Of a stretch of DNA of 64,000 nucleotides, positions 42,747 to 52,713 are shown one piece after another; position 1 is the first letter of the stretch, and every line of letters starts with the position of its first letter. The DNA comes from CAYLHF01 sp964383365 (GTDB lineage: Bacteria; Bacteroidota; Rhodothermia; Rhodothermales; UBA10348): assembly GCA_964383365.1 (NCBI GenBank), contig CAYLHF010000018.1, forward strand, positions 3,649 to 67,648, in the 5' to 3' direction. The translations under genes and the position numbers were made by a program. The notes under the pieces were generated by a model that saw only the letters and a program-made list of their open reading frames with translations, searched no databases and had not been told where the DNA came from.

Positions 42747-44069
42747 TTACAAATTAATTTTCAGGCCTACCAGTGGGTCGAATCGTCGCTGTTCGATGAA
42801 CCACCGATTGGAGTCCGACGACGGAATTGATTCGTACGTATACCGGGCGTCAAACCGGACCCAGATCATATCAGAGATTCGGTAAGCAGATTCAAATCGA
42901 AGGGTATTGATCGATCCCAGATCGTCGAAGAGGGAGAAAAATCCGCTCAATCCCCCCCGGTCTTGCGCGATCGCAAACCGGAATCGTCTCGCCTGGAGAA
43001 AGAGTCGGACGTGCATCTCGCTCAGGTCCTGGATTCCGTAGTTGCGGATGAACTCGTACCACAATTCGAAGCGTTCAAAAATGAGAATCCTCAGTTCGGA
43101 TACGACTGCGTGGGATCGAAACACATCGGGTAATCGAGTACCTTCGAAAACAGCTTCTGCACCTGATTCAGGAGTGGTGGTCAGAATCCGGGAGTATGGA
43201 TTACGGACATCCCAGAAGGAACCGGCGTATCCAGAGGTGAAGCGCCTGCTGTTATACTGTACTCCCAACCGGAAATGAAGCCGGGCGATATCCACAAAAT
43301 TGTCGCTTTCCAGATCGGCCCCCAGGTATAACCCTTGTCCGGCTGGCTGCGTGCGGGCAAAACTCACAAATGGCCGGAAAACGAATGGACCGGAATGGAC
43401 GGCTTCGAACTGGAATTCGAAATGATGCCCATGGAACCGCAGCCCCGTTCGGGCCCGATCATCCCGGTCCGTCACACCGTTGACAGCCAGCGTGATCGAA
43501 CGAAGCCGTCTGCTGGAATGGCGTCCGAATGGCGTCATGGACACGCGCCCGCCCACCAGTCCATCCATCAGAACGTTGTCTGAGAAAAAAGCAACCTGGA
43601 AAAGAGATCCGCCGGTCGCACCTTCGACTCCCACCGTCCGCCTGTCCCAGGCGGTCCGGGTACTGAAAAAATCGACGATATGACCGGTTCCGAGGCGGGT
43701 TCGATCGAGTGTACCCACTCTGAGATACACGTGTGATCTACGAGGCCGAAAGCGCACATAATCGACCGTCCTGAGCAGGTCATACGCTTCGTCCAGATCG
43801 GGATTGTATGTTCCGTACAACCCGGTCCGAATGGCCCCTGAGGCTTGTCCCGAGAAGCGGGTTGTAGTGAACCGGGCATCGATTCTTCCCTCTGATCGCC
43901 ACTGGGGTCCAATGAGAGACAGACCTCCATACACGGAAACGGAGTGTTCCGTCTGCCACCACGCGCGATTCGGTTGCTCTGCCGGATCATCGCTTGAGCC
44001 AAACAACCGGTCCTGAGCGTGAACCCTGAACACCTGGGTGAGGAGGATTAATAGGAACAATCGCTTCAC
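42747..44069 (-). CDS. Outer-membrane beta-barrel protein of unknown function
   Basis: 440 residues from a GTG at 44069, which gives an ideal signal peptide (VKRLFLLILL...VHAQ). An ATG at 44168 would add 33 residues that do not look like a signal. The mature protein has many alternating hydrophobic/polar strands with aromatic ends (HVYLRVGTLDRTRLGTG, FEFQFEAVHSGPFVFRPFV, RFRFAIAQDRGG) and ends LVGLKINL, fitting an outer-membrane barrel of about 16 strands. I cannot place it in a named family. It is convergent with nadA and divergent from the Lon N-domain gene. Confidence 0.8.
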   Translation of the reverse strand: MKRLFLLILLTQVFRVHAQDRLFGSSDDPAEQPNRAWWQTEHSVSVYGGLSLIGPQWRSEGRIDARFTTTRFSGQASGAIRTGLYGTYNPDLDEAYDLLRTVDYVRFRPRRSHVYLRVGTLDRTRLGTGHIVDFFSTRTAWDRRTVGVEGATGGSLFQVAFFSDNVLMDGLVGGRVSMTPFGRHSSRRLRSITLAVNGVTDRDDRARTGLRFHGHHFEFQFEAVHSGPFVFRPFVSFARTQPAGQGLYLGADLESDNFVDIARLHFRLGVQYNSRRFTSGYAGSFWDVRNPYSRILTTTPESGAEAVFEGTRLPDVFRSHAVVSELRILIFERFELWYEFIRNYGIQDLSEMHVRLFLQARRFRFAIAQDRGGLSGFFSLFDDLGSINTLRFESAYRISDMIWVRFDARYTYESIPSSDSNRWFIEQRRFDPLVGLKINL

Positions 44070-44272
44070 GATCCGGGGAGTCGATTTGGAGTGTCCGACC
44101 CATGGATCGGATTGATTTGCAAGGAAAGATACGCCGCTCCGATTGAGAATCGTGGAATTACGACTCATTTTTCGGGATGATTACGCGGTCCGGGTCTGCT
44201 GATGAAATATTTATACAGAGGGAACGGACTATCGGCGTCATCGGGTAGAAGGCGTCTACATCCGGTTCAGGC

Positions 44273-44920
44273 ATGAAGCAAAAACGACTTCCTCTTTTTC
44301 CACTCGCACGCGTTCTCTACCCAGAGGAACGTCTGGCGTTACATATTTTCGAGGACCGGTATCGACGGATGATTCGGATCTGCCAGGATGAGGACATTCC
44401 GTTCGGTGTCGTCCTTATTCGAGATGATAGACTGGCGGAGGTGGGGTGTATGGCCGAGATTTCGAGGATTGAAAAATCGTATGAAGATGGGCGAAGTGAC
44501 ATTCAGGTCCAGGGTACGGGCCGGTTTCGAATTCTCACGGTGAACCGTGAAGACGTTTTCATGAGTGCGGATGTAGATTCGGTCCGGGACGAAGTCCAGG
44601 TCGTGGATATTCCACTTCGTGAGCGCGTCGTAGCACTACATATCAAATTACTGGAACTCGCCGGACGAATGCCTTCGCTCTCCATGTACCAGGATCGAGC
44701 GTATCTGTCCTTTTTTGTCGGGCACAATGCCGGTCTCGACCTCAGTCAGAAACAGGAAGTTCTCGAGATGACGGGGGAGGGTGATCGCCTGTCATATCTG
44801 GCGTCTCATCTGGAAAAGCTGATTCCGCTGGTGGAATCAGCAGAGCACGTTCGCAAGAAAATCAGCTCGAACGGCCACTTTCAGGACTTCCCACCTCCCG
44901 ATGACGATCGAGCCGATTGA
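44273..44920 (+). CDS. Lon N-terminal domain (LON substrate-binding) protein
   Basis: 215 residues. It opens with LPLFPLARVLYPEERLALHIFEDRYRRMI, the classic LON substrate-binding start, and has no ATPase or protease domain, so it is a stand-alone member. The bundle helices after about 130 (SQKQEVLEMTGEGDRLSYLASHLEKLIP) complete the domain. Its function is unknown; stand-alone LON domains may bind unfolded protein. It lies 104 bases from the divergent barrel gene, and the sensor gene follows 79 bases later. Confidence 0.92.
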   Translation: MKQKRLPLFPLARVLYPEERLALHIFEDRYRRMIRICQDEDIPFGVVLIRDDRLAEVGCMAEISRIEKSYEDGRSDIQVQGTGRFRILTVNREDVFMSADVDSVRDEVQVVDIPLRERVVALHIKLLELAGRMPSLSMYQDRAYLSFFVGHNAGLDLSQKQEVLEMTGEGDRLSYLASHLEKLIPLVESAEHVRKKISSNGHFQDFPPPDDDRAD

Positions 44921-44999
44921 CGTCTCGGAATGAGGACGGCACGGTATTTGGCATCGTGTTACGTGATCGCCACTGAACCGTTGTTCCATCCCTCATATT

Positions 45000-46742
45000 G
45001 TGAAAGTACACACCGCCGCCCGACGGGGAATTCCCCTCAAAACCCTCGTCATCCGAATTCTCGCTCCGGCTGCCTTTGTCCTGCTGACCGGCGCTGCTTT
45101 ACTGTCGTATTTGTCCTATCGACAGATCGAAAGGGGCCTCCTCCAGGATGTTTTTTCGACCGTCAATACGGTCTACGACACCCACCCAGCCATACACGGA
45201 CAAACGAACGGATTGGCTGTTTTGCGGCGCACAAGAGGATTTGAAAGATTTTGGATCCTGTCGGCGACCGGAGATATCCTGGCTTCCAGTCGGGATCAGG
45301 ACATAGGGAATCGACTCGACAGGGCATGGTGGAAGTACCTGGAAGGCCATTCCGGTGGGACATTCTACGAGGTCGTTCCGTTCGGCTCACGATCGCTCTT
45401 AATGGTTGGTGTGTATCATCCCGACCAGGGGCGATGGGCTGTTCTGGTAACAGATCAACCAGGAGTAGTCGAATCGGGTATCGGGACGCTTCTCATTATT
45501 CTCGCCTTGAGTCTCATTCTGGCGGTCGTAACCGGTGTCCTGAGTTGGTACGTGCTCAGGCGCCAAATCGATCGACCCGTACAGTATCTGGATGATGCAG
45601 CGACCGATCTGCTTCGCGGGACGGTTGTATCCGATTCGACACTGGAACGGGTCCGGGCAGAGACAGAACCATTTCTGGGGGGACATGCGGATGTAGTAAT
45701 CGATCTGGCCAGAAAACTTCTCCATTTGTCCAGGCGAAACCGGGAGGTCGAAGATCGCTTCGACAGACTGTTTGACGCACTGGACGGATTTGCATTTATT
45801 CGTTCATCTGATTCCAGGATTCTCGGAATCAACGCAACGCTCCATCAGCGGGTCGGTCTGTCACGAGAGTGGACCCTCGGTAACACCATCCATATTCTCA
45901 GACATCTGGTTCCGGTCAGGGTCGTCGAGGAGTGGCTGTCCAGATCGACATCCAAAAAAATTGCTGTTCGGAATGTTGAAGTGACCCCGGAACAATCTCC
46001 CGGTCTTCAGACGAAGGTATCGTTCTCTGCCATTCCGATGCGATTCAAGGGAGATACGGCCCATCTGATTATCGTCAAGGAAGCTGCCGTCGAGGCCGTC
46101 GATCCGATCGCGTACGATACCGCGGGTACGGATTCCGTTGCGGCAGACGAAGCCAATTCGGAGGATCGAGCCGCCGAGAAAAAAAATGACCGGGAGGTCG
46201 CTGTAGAACATGAGGGCACCGGTCCGGTCGAGCGCGAAGCGGTCATGGAATCAGAACGAAGAACTTCAGAGAGAACTCCGGCCGAGCCCGGGACCGAGTG
46301 TTCCGGTGATGGTGCCCTCGTTGATGTCAGACCGGAGCCGACAAAAGGGAAACAAGAGTTACTTAGAGCGATCCTGGACGCAGGAGACGAGATCGTGACG
46401 GTTCTGGATGAAACGGCAAAAGTCGTCTTATGGAACGATACTGCGACGACACTCACGGGTTGGAGCCCCTCGGATATTCCGACGCTGCGGACGTTCGGAG
46501 AGGTTCTGTTCGATGATGATTCGCGATCGCGTTTTCAATCGTGGCTGTCAGATACCCCGACAAAGAAAGTATTCCGGATTTCGATTAAAACGAAAAAGGG
46601 AAAGCAACTCGAAACTCGTTGGCGTGCAAAGGATATTAAGACGTTGGACGGATCAACATATGGTGTTTTAACCGGGAAAATCGTCCGATCTGTCGGAAAG
46701 AGTCGGAAACGCACGTCGGATTCACAGGTCCGAAAATCGTAA
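45000..46742 (+). CDS. Membrane PAS-domain sensor lacking a kinase domain
   Basis: 580 residues, GTG start at 45000. Membrane helix at about 15-38, an extracytoplasmic sensor domain at 40-158 (Cache-like, with FWILSATGDILASS), a second helix at 160-183, then a short HAMP-like region (RRQIDRPVQYLDDAATDLLRG). PAS-like domain 1 lies at about 255-360. An acidic, low-complexity linker follows (365-450) and PAS domain 2 at 452-570 (ILDAGDEIVTVLDETAKVVLWNDTATTLTGW). The protein ends after the second PAS with no dimerisation, ATPase, cyclase or EAL domain. It is therefore a receptor whose output must be another protein; the next gene is the obvious candidate. Confidence 0.85.
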   Translation: MKVHTAARRGIPLKTLVIRILAPAAFVLLTGAALLSYLSYRQIERGLLQDVFSTVNTVYDTHPAIHGQTNGLAVLRRTRGFERFWILSATGDILASSRDQDIGNRLDRAWWKYLEGHSGGTFYEVVPFGSRSLLMVGVYHPDQGRWAVLVTDQPGVVESGIGTLLIILALSLILAVVTGVLSWYVLRRQIDRPVQYLDDAATDLLRGTVVSDSTLERVRAETEPFLGGHADVVIDLARKLLHLSRRNREVEDRFDRLFDALDGFAFIRSSDSRILGINATLHQRVGLSREWTLGNTIHILRHLVPVRVVEEWLSRSTSKKIAVRNVEVTPEQSPGLQTKVSFSAIPMRFKGDTAHLIIVKEAAVEAVDPIAYDTAGTDSVAADEANSEDRAAEKKNDREVAVEHEGTGPVEREAVMESERRTSERTPAEPGTECSGDGALVDVRPEPTKGKQELLRAILDAGDEIVTVLDETAKVVLWNDTATTLTGWSPSDIPTLRTFGEVLFDDDSRSRFQSWLSDTPTKKVFRISIKTKKGKQLETRWRAKDIKTLDGSTYGVLTGKIVRSVGKSRKRTSDSQVRKS

Positions 46743-46844
46743 ACGCGGGTATCGAATGGACATCATTCATCGGCCTCGGGGAACACGGTAACACGCAACA
46801 GAATTATACACTTACTTGAACGGTAATTGATTGTGAACGCCTCA

Positions 46845-47117
46845 ATGACATCAGATGAAGCGGCCCGGTTGCAGGAAATTCTACAGGAGGTACGTCTTCA
46901 ACTCTCCAGAATTCATCATGATATAAATAATCCGCTGTCGATTATATCCGGGAATGTGCAATTAATCGACGAGTTATCGAAGGTACTGGAGCTGAAAGGA
47001 GAGTTTTCCGGTCCGATCCAGGATCTGTATAAAGCAATTGAGCAGCTGACCGCTTCGATCGATCGACTCATGACGGTCCGGAATATCCTGGCCGACATGG
47101 TAGAATCAGATGGCTGA
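46845..47117 (+). CDS. Stand-alone histidine-kinase dimerisation (DHp) domain protein
   Basis: 90 residues from ATG 46845 (GTG at 46833 or TTG at 46827 would add a few). Two long helices: EEVRLQLSRIHHDINNPLSIISGNVQLIDEL, with the H-box His25 in HDINNPL, and LYKAIEQLTASIDRLMTVRNIL. This is the full two-helix DHp unit of a histidine kinase, but no ATP-binding domain follows; 237 non-coding bases and then porU come next. It could receive or pass a phosphoryl group like an HPt protein, or act as a dimer-forming decoy. Not a truncated kinase by visible damage: the stop is clean and no ATPase remnant lies downstream. Confidence 0.8.
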   Translation: MTSDEAARLQEILQEVRLQLSRIHHDINNPLSIISGNVQLIDELSKVLELKGEFSGPIQDLYKAIEQLTASIDRLMTVRNILADMVESDG

Positions 47118-47157
47118 TCCAATCCTCCTTCGCGATAAAATTGATGATATTTTGTAT

Positions 47158-47196
47158 CCGGGGTTACTTCTGCCCTTGTTATGCTTGGCACCCCGG
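47158..47196 (+). terminator. Possible stem-loop after the DHp gene
   Basis: CCGGGGT (47158-47164) pairs with ACCCCGG (47190-47196) across a 25-base loop; GGTTATTTT follows. It is placed as a weak terminator 40 bases after the DHp stop and before porU. The large loop makes it uncertain. Confidence 0.35.
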
Positions 47197-47354
47197 GGTT
47201 ATTTTATGACCGGTCCGAAACCATCTGATTGCCTATAGAGACGACTCGCTACGCACTGCGATCCTATAGTAACCAACGGCACGTATGTCGTGACCGGTTC
47301 GGGATCGAAGCACCTGGGACCTGTATAATCTGCCTGGAAATTATCTCCTCCAGT

Positions 47355-50300
47355 ATGCGAGTGTCAACGAATTATCTATTCAAGCGATTGATTCGGTGGG
47401 GTATCCTGTCGATTTCCCTTCTGGCTACCGCTTTCACGGGTCGTGCTCAGGCGCTTCGTACGCAGACGCTAACGGATGACGGCGTAACGGCCGTAGTCGA
47501 ATTCAGAGCCGACTGGAAGCAATCTCTCACCGAGGCTGTAGACTCTAGTGGTATTCAATCATGGTCCGAGAATGATTTCGACCGGTTTGTTGCCGGGTTC
47601 GACGAGATGTCCGAAACCATTGAATTGGGGTCTCTTCAGGAACCCGGAGTACGTGTCCTACAGTCCGAATATGATGAACTGAAGGTCGACGTCTCCAGCC
47701 TCCCATGGAATCGAAGTGTCCCTGTGGCGCGGGCATACGGTATCGGTATGTACAGGAAAATGCCCACAGCATCTGTATCGGTACCGATCTTCACGCTCGA
47801 CCCCGAGACGGGCATACTCCGACGGTACAAGCGCGTACAGGTGCGCATATCCAGGCCTACCGACGTAGCGGCTTTTTCGGAGGCTCTCGTGCAACGCACG
47901 AATCCACATGTGACCATAGACAGAAGTGCTCTCGCCGACGGGTCTGTTTTTAAAATTCAGATCACGGAGGAGGGGATTTATCGCATCGACCGGGGCCTCC
48001 TGTCGAGCATTGGACTGAATCCGGATAGCATTGAACCCGATAATATTCAGATATTCGGCAATGCTGGGAAGCCACTCCCGGCGCTGAATGGCGCGTTTCG
48101 ATTCGCTGACGTGAATGAGAATGCTGTATTTGTCCGGGGCGGGGGAGACGGGAAATTCGATGATTCCGATGTTGTTCTTTTTTATGCTTCCGGACCGAAA
48201 GGGTGGTCATTCGTAAACGGTTCATGGGAGCATTTCGTCCATCCGTTCTCGAATGACAATGTGTATTTCCTGAAAGTTGGAACGGATGCGGGGAAACGAA
48301 TTGCTCCGGTCTCATTCCCGGGCCTTCCGAACGCTACCATTCAATCGAGTACACTGGGGCGATACGCCTTGGACATCGAGGAGCAGGTCTGGAGTCGGGA
48401 ACACGGTTCCGGGCAGGACTGGATGAGTCAAACGCTTCGCTCGGGGGGAAGCCGCGAATTCTTCTCTGGACTTCAACTTCCCGGCCTGATGTCGGGTACC
48501 GTCTCATATGTGACTCGACTGGCCATCGCATCCAACCCGCGCGCAACGGTTGCTTTTTCATCTGGCGGTGTCGTTCTCGGTCAAATTACGACTCCCAGAA
48601 TCACCGTAGACGGGGCAGAATTCGATTCGGCCGTACCGTCGAACTTTTCTTTCACGCAGAATGTGCTCGCCGGGCAGTCCCTGGATCTGTCCATGCGTCT
48701 GTTGGCCCAGATCAATGAGCCGGAAGCCGCACTGGACTGGGTAGAGGTCTTTTATGACCAGAGTCTACAGGCCAGTGACGACTTTCTTCGATTTGCCGCT
48801 CGTCCGGGATCGACCGGTAATCAGACTTTCCAGCTTCGGGGATTCAGTACCACGCCACAGGTCTGGGATGTAACGTCGCCGGACCTGTATTCAGGCCTGG
48901 GGGTACGGATAGCTTCCGGCGTCGCTGAAGTACAGTATGACGCGACGCTCGGGGGTGGTCCGCACGAGTTCATTGCCTTCACCGAGTCTTCCGCCCGGTC
49001 GCTCTCCAGTGATGCGGTCACGGCCGTAGCGAACCAGAATCTGCACGGTTTGACCACGTTTCCGGATCTGGTCATCGTCGCGGCAGCACCGTTTCTGGAT
49101 GCGGCCAATCGACTCGCAGAGCATCGAAGAGGCGACGGCCTTTCCGTTCTTGTAACAGAGCGCGATCAGATCTACAATGAGTTTTCGGGTGGGGTACCCG
49201 ACATGCGAGCGATTCGCGATTACTTCAAGTTTCTTTACGATCGGGCCCCGGATCAGGCGAGTCTGCTCAGATACGCGCTCCTGATGGGTGATGGTCACTA
49301 TGACTTCAGAGGACTCTCGGCGCTGCAGTCGCAACAGAATAACTGGATTTTTCCGTTTGAGACCGAGACATCGACATTCGCGGACGGCACATACACGTCA
49401 GACGACTATTTTGGTCTGCTCGACGACAACGAGGGCGTTTGGAAATACACCAATTTTTTTGCCGTGAGTGAGGAGCGGGTCGATATTGGAATCGGAAGAA
49501 TTCCTGCTCAGACACCCGGCGAAGCGGAGGCAGTCGTAGATAAAATTATCCGATACGAGAGTCCGTCGACATTAGGGCCGTGGCGGAGTCTGTATACCGC
49601 TGTCGCTGACGACGGCCCGAACGGGCTCGCAGCACAGCAGAATGATGCCGACCTGCACATTCAGAATATTGACCAGGTAACCACGTTGATCGAAGGCGGT
49701 CTGTTTCCTGAAATAAACATCAAGAAAATCTATGCAGAGAGCTTCGACAGGGTCTTTCTGAATGGATTCAGGATTCCGGGTGCCAAACAGGCGGTAAACG
49801 CAGCTCTCAGTCAGGGCACGCTCGTTTTTAACTACAGTGGCCACGGAGGGCCCGATGGCCTGTCGCAGGAAGAAATATTTACGACAGAAGACGCGATTTC
49901 ACTCGGAAACAGAGACCGACTGGCCATTTTTGTAACCGCCACGTGCAGCTTCGGGTGGTGGGATCTCGAGGATTTTCAGAGTGGCGCCGAAGTGCTCTTG
50001 TTGAATCCGAACGGAGGGACGGTTGCGCTGCTAACGACGGTGCGGTTGGTCTATACATCGGGAGATCTGACGTCGCTGAATGCAGGACTCAATCGCGCGA
50101 TCAATGAAAGTATGTTCGCTCTCGATCCGGATGGTCTCCCACAGCGTCTGGGTGACGTAATGCGGGAAATCAAAAATACCCGCGTGGGTCTCCAGGGGAA
50201 CAGCCGGAAATTCAATTTGCTGGGAGATCCATCCATGCGAATCGGGCTGCCAACGGAGCATGTGGACATCGAACGTCTCAATTCGACGCCACTGGGGACC

Positions 50301-51359
50301 ACCGAGGGTCAGATGAAGGCGCTCGATCGGGTGGATATCTCGGGTACGGTCAAGACGGTAAGCGGAAGCACGGATACGGCGTTCAGTGGCAATTTAAACG
50401 TGACGGTATTCGATGCTGTCCGCAGAGTTCCACTGCTGATACAACGGTTTATGCGGACGCCGTACTACCGGATTCGGGAAGACCTGATCTGGCGGGGAGA
50501 CGTCGAAGTTACCAACGGGCTATTCACGGCATCCTTCGTCGTCCCCAAAGATATTTCTTACTCGAACGAACCCGGAAGAATATCGGCGTATGCATCGTCG
50601 GCGACGGAAGATGCGATCGGTTATTCGGAGAACTTCCTCGTCGGGGGCACCTCTGATAATCCCCCGGATGACCGACTGGGTCCTGCGATCAGTCTCTTTC
50701 TCAACGATACGACGTTTGTCGCCGGAGGCAGTGTGTCTTCAAATCCGCAACTCCTCGTGAGACTATCGGATCAGAGTGGCATAAACACCATCGGTGCCGG
50801 TGTCGGACATGAAATGTTGCTCGTCGTGGACGGACAGGAAGGGGCTGCACAGGACATCAGCAGCGGTTTTATCGCCGACAAAAATTCGTTTCAACGCGGC
50901 GTGACCACATGGCCTATTGTGCTCAGTGAACCCGGTGTACATACACTCTCGGTGAGAGCCTGGGACGTCTTGAATAATTCAAGTACCGCAGAATTGTCTT
51001 TTGTTATCGCAAATGATGGGGTATTTTCCGTTACTAATGTGTATAACTATCCGAATCCGATGAGTCGGGGAACCCGATTCGTCTTTGAACACAATCAACC
51101 GGTGGGTACGCCGGCGAGCGTTCGGGTTCGGATTTACACCCTCAACGGACAAATCATACGTACGATTGATTCGGAAGAAGCGCTGCCGGGCGGAGTCCTG
51201 AACTCGCAAGTAGTTCAGATTCCATGGGATGGTCGTGATGAGGACTTCGATCGCGTAGCTACCGGGATCTACTTGTATAAGTTACGCGTCGAAGTGGACT
51301 CTGCCGCTGGAGACCGAAAGGTCGAAGAGCGGGTCGAAAAAATCGCAGTTATCAGATAG
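47355..51359 (+). CDS. porU: Type IX secretion system sortase PorU (C25 peptidase)
   Basis: 1334 residues from ATG 47355, which starts a good signal peptide (ending GRAQ); an upstream in-frame ATG at 47229 gives no signal. PorU cuts the C-terminal sorting signal of T9SS cargo at the cell surface and joins the cargo to lipopolysaccharide. The gingipain-type catalytic pair is His830 (NYSGHGG) and Cys864 (TATCSFGWW). The C-terminus has NVYNYPNPMSRGTRFVFEHNQ followed by a FlgD-like Ig strand set, WDGRD and TGIYLYKLRV, as in PorU and T9SS-sorted proteins. porV follows, the common order. Length is in the family range. Confidence 0.95.
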   Translation: MRVSTNYLFKRLIRWGILSISLLATAFTGRAQALRTQTLTDDGVTAVVEFRADWKQSLTEAVDSSGIQSWSENDFDRFVAGFDEMSETIELGSLQEPGVRVLQSEYDELKVDVSSLPWNRSVPVARAYGIGMYRKMPTASVSVPIFTLDPETGILRRYKRVQVRISRPTDVAAFSEALVQRTNPHVTIDRSALADGSVFKIQITEEGIYRIDRGLLSSIGLNPDSIEPDNIQIFGNAGKPLPALNGAFRFADVNENAVFVRGGGDGKFDDSDVVLFYASGPKGWSFVNGSWEHFVHPFSNDNVYFLKVGTDAGKRIAPVSFPGLPNATIQSSTLGRYALDIEEQVWSREHGSGQDWMSQTLRSGGSREFFSGLQLPGLMSGTVSYVTRLAIASNPRATVAFSSGGVVLGQITTPRITVDGAEFDSAVPSNFSFTQNVLAGQSLDLSMRLLAQINEPEAALDWVEVFYDQSLQASDDFLRFAARPGSTGNQTFQLRGFSTTPQVWDVTSPDLYSGLGVRIASGVAEVQYDATLGGGPHEFIAFTESSARSLSSDAVTAVANQNLHGLTTFPDLVIVAAAPFLDAANRLAEHRRGDGLSVLVTERDQIYNEFSGGVPDMRAIRDYFKFLYDRAPDQASLLRYALLMGDGHYDFRGLSALQSQQNNWIFPFETETSTFADGTYTSDDYFGLLDDNEGVWKYTNFFAVSEERVDIGIGRIPAQTPGEAEAVVDKIIRYESPSTLGPWRSLYTAVADDGPNGLAAQQNDADLHIQNIDQVTTLIEGGLFPEINIKKIYAESFDRVFLNGFRIPGAKQAVNAALSQGTLVFNYSGHGGPDGLSQEEIFTTEDAISLGNRDRLAIFVTATCSFGWWDLEDFQSGAEVLLLNPNGGTVALLTTVRLVYTSGDLTSLNAGLNRAINESMFALDPDGLPQRLGDVMREIKNTRVGLQGNSRKFNLLGDPSMRIGLPTEHVDIERLNSTPLGTTEGQMKALDRVDISGTVKTVSGSTDTAFSGNLNVTVFDAVRRVPLLIQRFMRTPYYRIREDLIWRGDVEVTNGLFTASFVVPKDISYSNEPGRISAYASSATEDAIGYSENFLVGGTSDNPPDDRLGPAISLFLNDTTFVAGGSVSSNPQLLVRLSDQSGINTIGAGVGHEMLLVVDGQEGAAQDISSGFIADKNSFQRGVTTWPIVLSEPGVHTLSVRAWDVLNNSSTAELSFVIANDGVFSVTNVYNYPNPMSRGTRFVFEHNQPVGTPASVRVRIYTLNGQIIRTIDSEEALPGGVLNSQVVQIPWDGRDEDFDRVATGIYLYKLRVEVDSAAGDRKVEERVEKIAVIR

Positions 51360-51421
51360 GAAATACTATAGGCTGAACGCTACAGGATTTATTGGCAATC
51401 ATTGGAGTATTGCGCTTATCC

Positions 51422-51441
51422 CTGGCAATTTGCATTGCCGG
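51422..51441 (+). promoter_or_regulatory. Small dyad upstream of porV
   Basis: GGCAAT (51424-51429) and ATTGCC (51434-51439) with a TTGC loop, just before an AT-rich TATTATAGAC at about 51443. It could be an operator over the porV -10 region or a small RNA hairpin. No matching -35 is obvious. Confidence 0.3.
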
Positions 51442-51523
51442 ATTATTATAGACTTTCCTAACTTCCACGTGTCAAACTGATATGTACGTTCTCTCAACTC
51501 GCCGTATGGGTGTGTTACGCTCG

Positions 51524-52672
51524 ATGAAATCCCGGAATTTCAAAACGGTTATGGCCCTCTTCATGACTGTGGCCCTCTCTGCCGGAGCAGCCATGGCTCA
51601 AGTCGGCGGTTCCGCCGTAGTCTTTTTGAAGATCGAGCCGGACAGTCGCGCTGCCGGCATGGGCAATGCTGGCGTTGCACTCGCCGATAATGCCAGTGCC
51701 ATCTTCTGGAATCCTGCAGGACTTGCGTTTCAGAAAGGTACGGAGGCGGCAATAACGCACTCAAACTGGCTCCCCGAATTCAATGCGGGCTTGTTCTACG
51801 AGTACCTGGTCGCAAAACATCACGTACCTGGATGGGGAACGTTCGGTGCCCACCTGACCTACCTTTTTCTGGGCGAGCACGAAGGTCGAGATGCACAGAA
51901 TAATCCGACCGGCAATTTCAAGTCGTATGACCTCGCACTGGGTGTTTCGTACGGGTTCAAGGTGTCCAAGAAATTTGCTCTGGGAACGAGCCTTCGATTC
52001 ATCTACTCCAACCTTGCCCCGGGTCAGGTGGTCGGTGCGCAGGAGACCAAGGCTGGAGTGTCGACAGCGTTTGATGTCGCCGGTCTGTACAAATCATCCA
52101 AATTCGGATTGGGTGAGACCATGAAGGGACAGCTTTCCCTGGGTTTTAATCTGGCCAACATGGGTCCCAAGATCCAGTACTCGGACAACGCCCAGGCCGA
52201 CCCCATTCCGACAAACCTTCGATTCGGATACGCTTTCAAGCTTGAGTTCGATGAATTCAATTCGATTACGTGGGTCACAGACTTCAATAAGGATCTCATC
52301 CATTACTCGCAGACTGACTCTACTACGCGGAAGGCGGATTCCTTTGTCAAGGCGATCTTCTCATCCTGGTCACCGGTCAAGATTCAGCGAAATGCCCTCA
52401 ACTCAGATACTCCTGAGTTTGAGACACTCGGTGTGCTCGATCAGCTTACGATCGGGACCGGACTCGAGTACTGGTACGATAACACACTGGCACTCAGAAC
52501 CGGTTATTTTTATGAGAATCCGAATAATGGGAACAGAAAGTTTCTGACATTGGGAGCCGGCGTGAGATACAATATCATCGGTATCGACTTCTCGTACATT
52601 TATGCGCTCGAGGAGAACTCGCCGCTGGCCAATACCATGCGATTCTCGCTGCTTCTGAATTTTGCCAAGTAA
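51524..52672 (+). CDS. porV: Type IX secretion outer-membrane protein PorV
   Basis: 382 residues from ATG 51524, with signal peptide ending AAMAQ. FadL-like 14-stranded barrel. It starts with GGSAVVFLKIEPDSRAAGMGNAGVALADNASAIFWNPAGLAF, the PorV/PorQ family signature, and ends with ANTMRFSLLLNFAK, a normal outer-membrane C-terminus. PorV carries cargo from the SprA translocon to PorU. Follows porU by 164 bases; together they form the surface attachment complex. The rest of the T9SS (porK/L/M/N, sprA) is not in the window. Confidence 0.93.
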   Translation: MKSRNFKTVMALFMTVALSAGAAMAQVGGSAVVFLKIEPDSRAAGMGNAGVALADNASAIFWNPAGLAFQKGTEAAITHSNWLPEFNAGLFYEYLVAKHHVPGWGTFGAHLTYLFLGEHEGRDAQNNPTGNFKSYDLALGVSYGFKVSKKFALGTSLRFIYSNLAPGQVVGAQETKAGVSTAFDVAGLYKSSKFGLGETMKGQLSLGFNLANMGPKIQYSDNAQADPIPTNLRFGYAFKLEFDEFNSITWVTDFNKDLIHYSQTDSTTRKADSFVKAIFSSWSPVKIQRNALNSDTPEFETLGVLDQLTIGTGLEYWYDNTLALRTGYFYENPNNGNRKFLTLGAGVRYNIIGIDFSYIYALEENSPLANTMRFSLLLNFAK

Positions 52673-52713
52673 GTCAGCGCTGATACGGCGTATTTGATGA
52701 AGGTGCCATCCGC

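Noticed and set aside
47229..47354. N-terminal extension of porU
   Set aside because: The added 42 residues hide the signal peptide; ATG 47355 gives a normal exported protein.
46742..47354. A decayed ATPase (CA) domain after the DHp gene
   Set aside because: The region is short and no N, G1 or G2 box remnant is readable in any frame, so I treat the DHp protein as complete.
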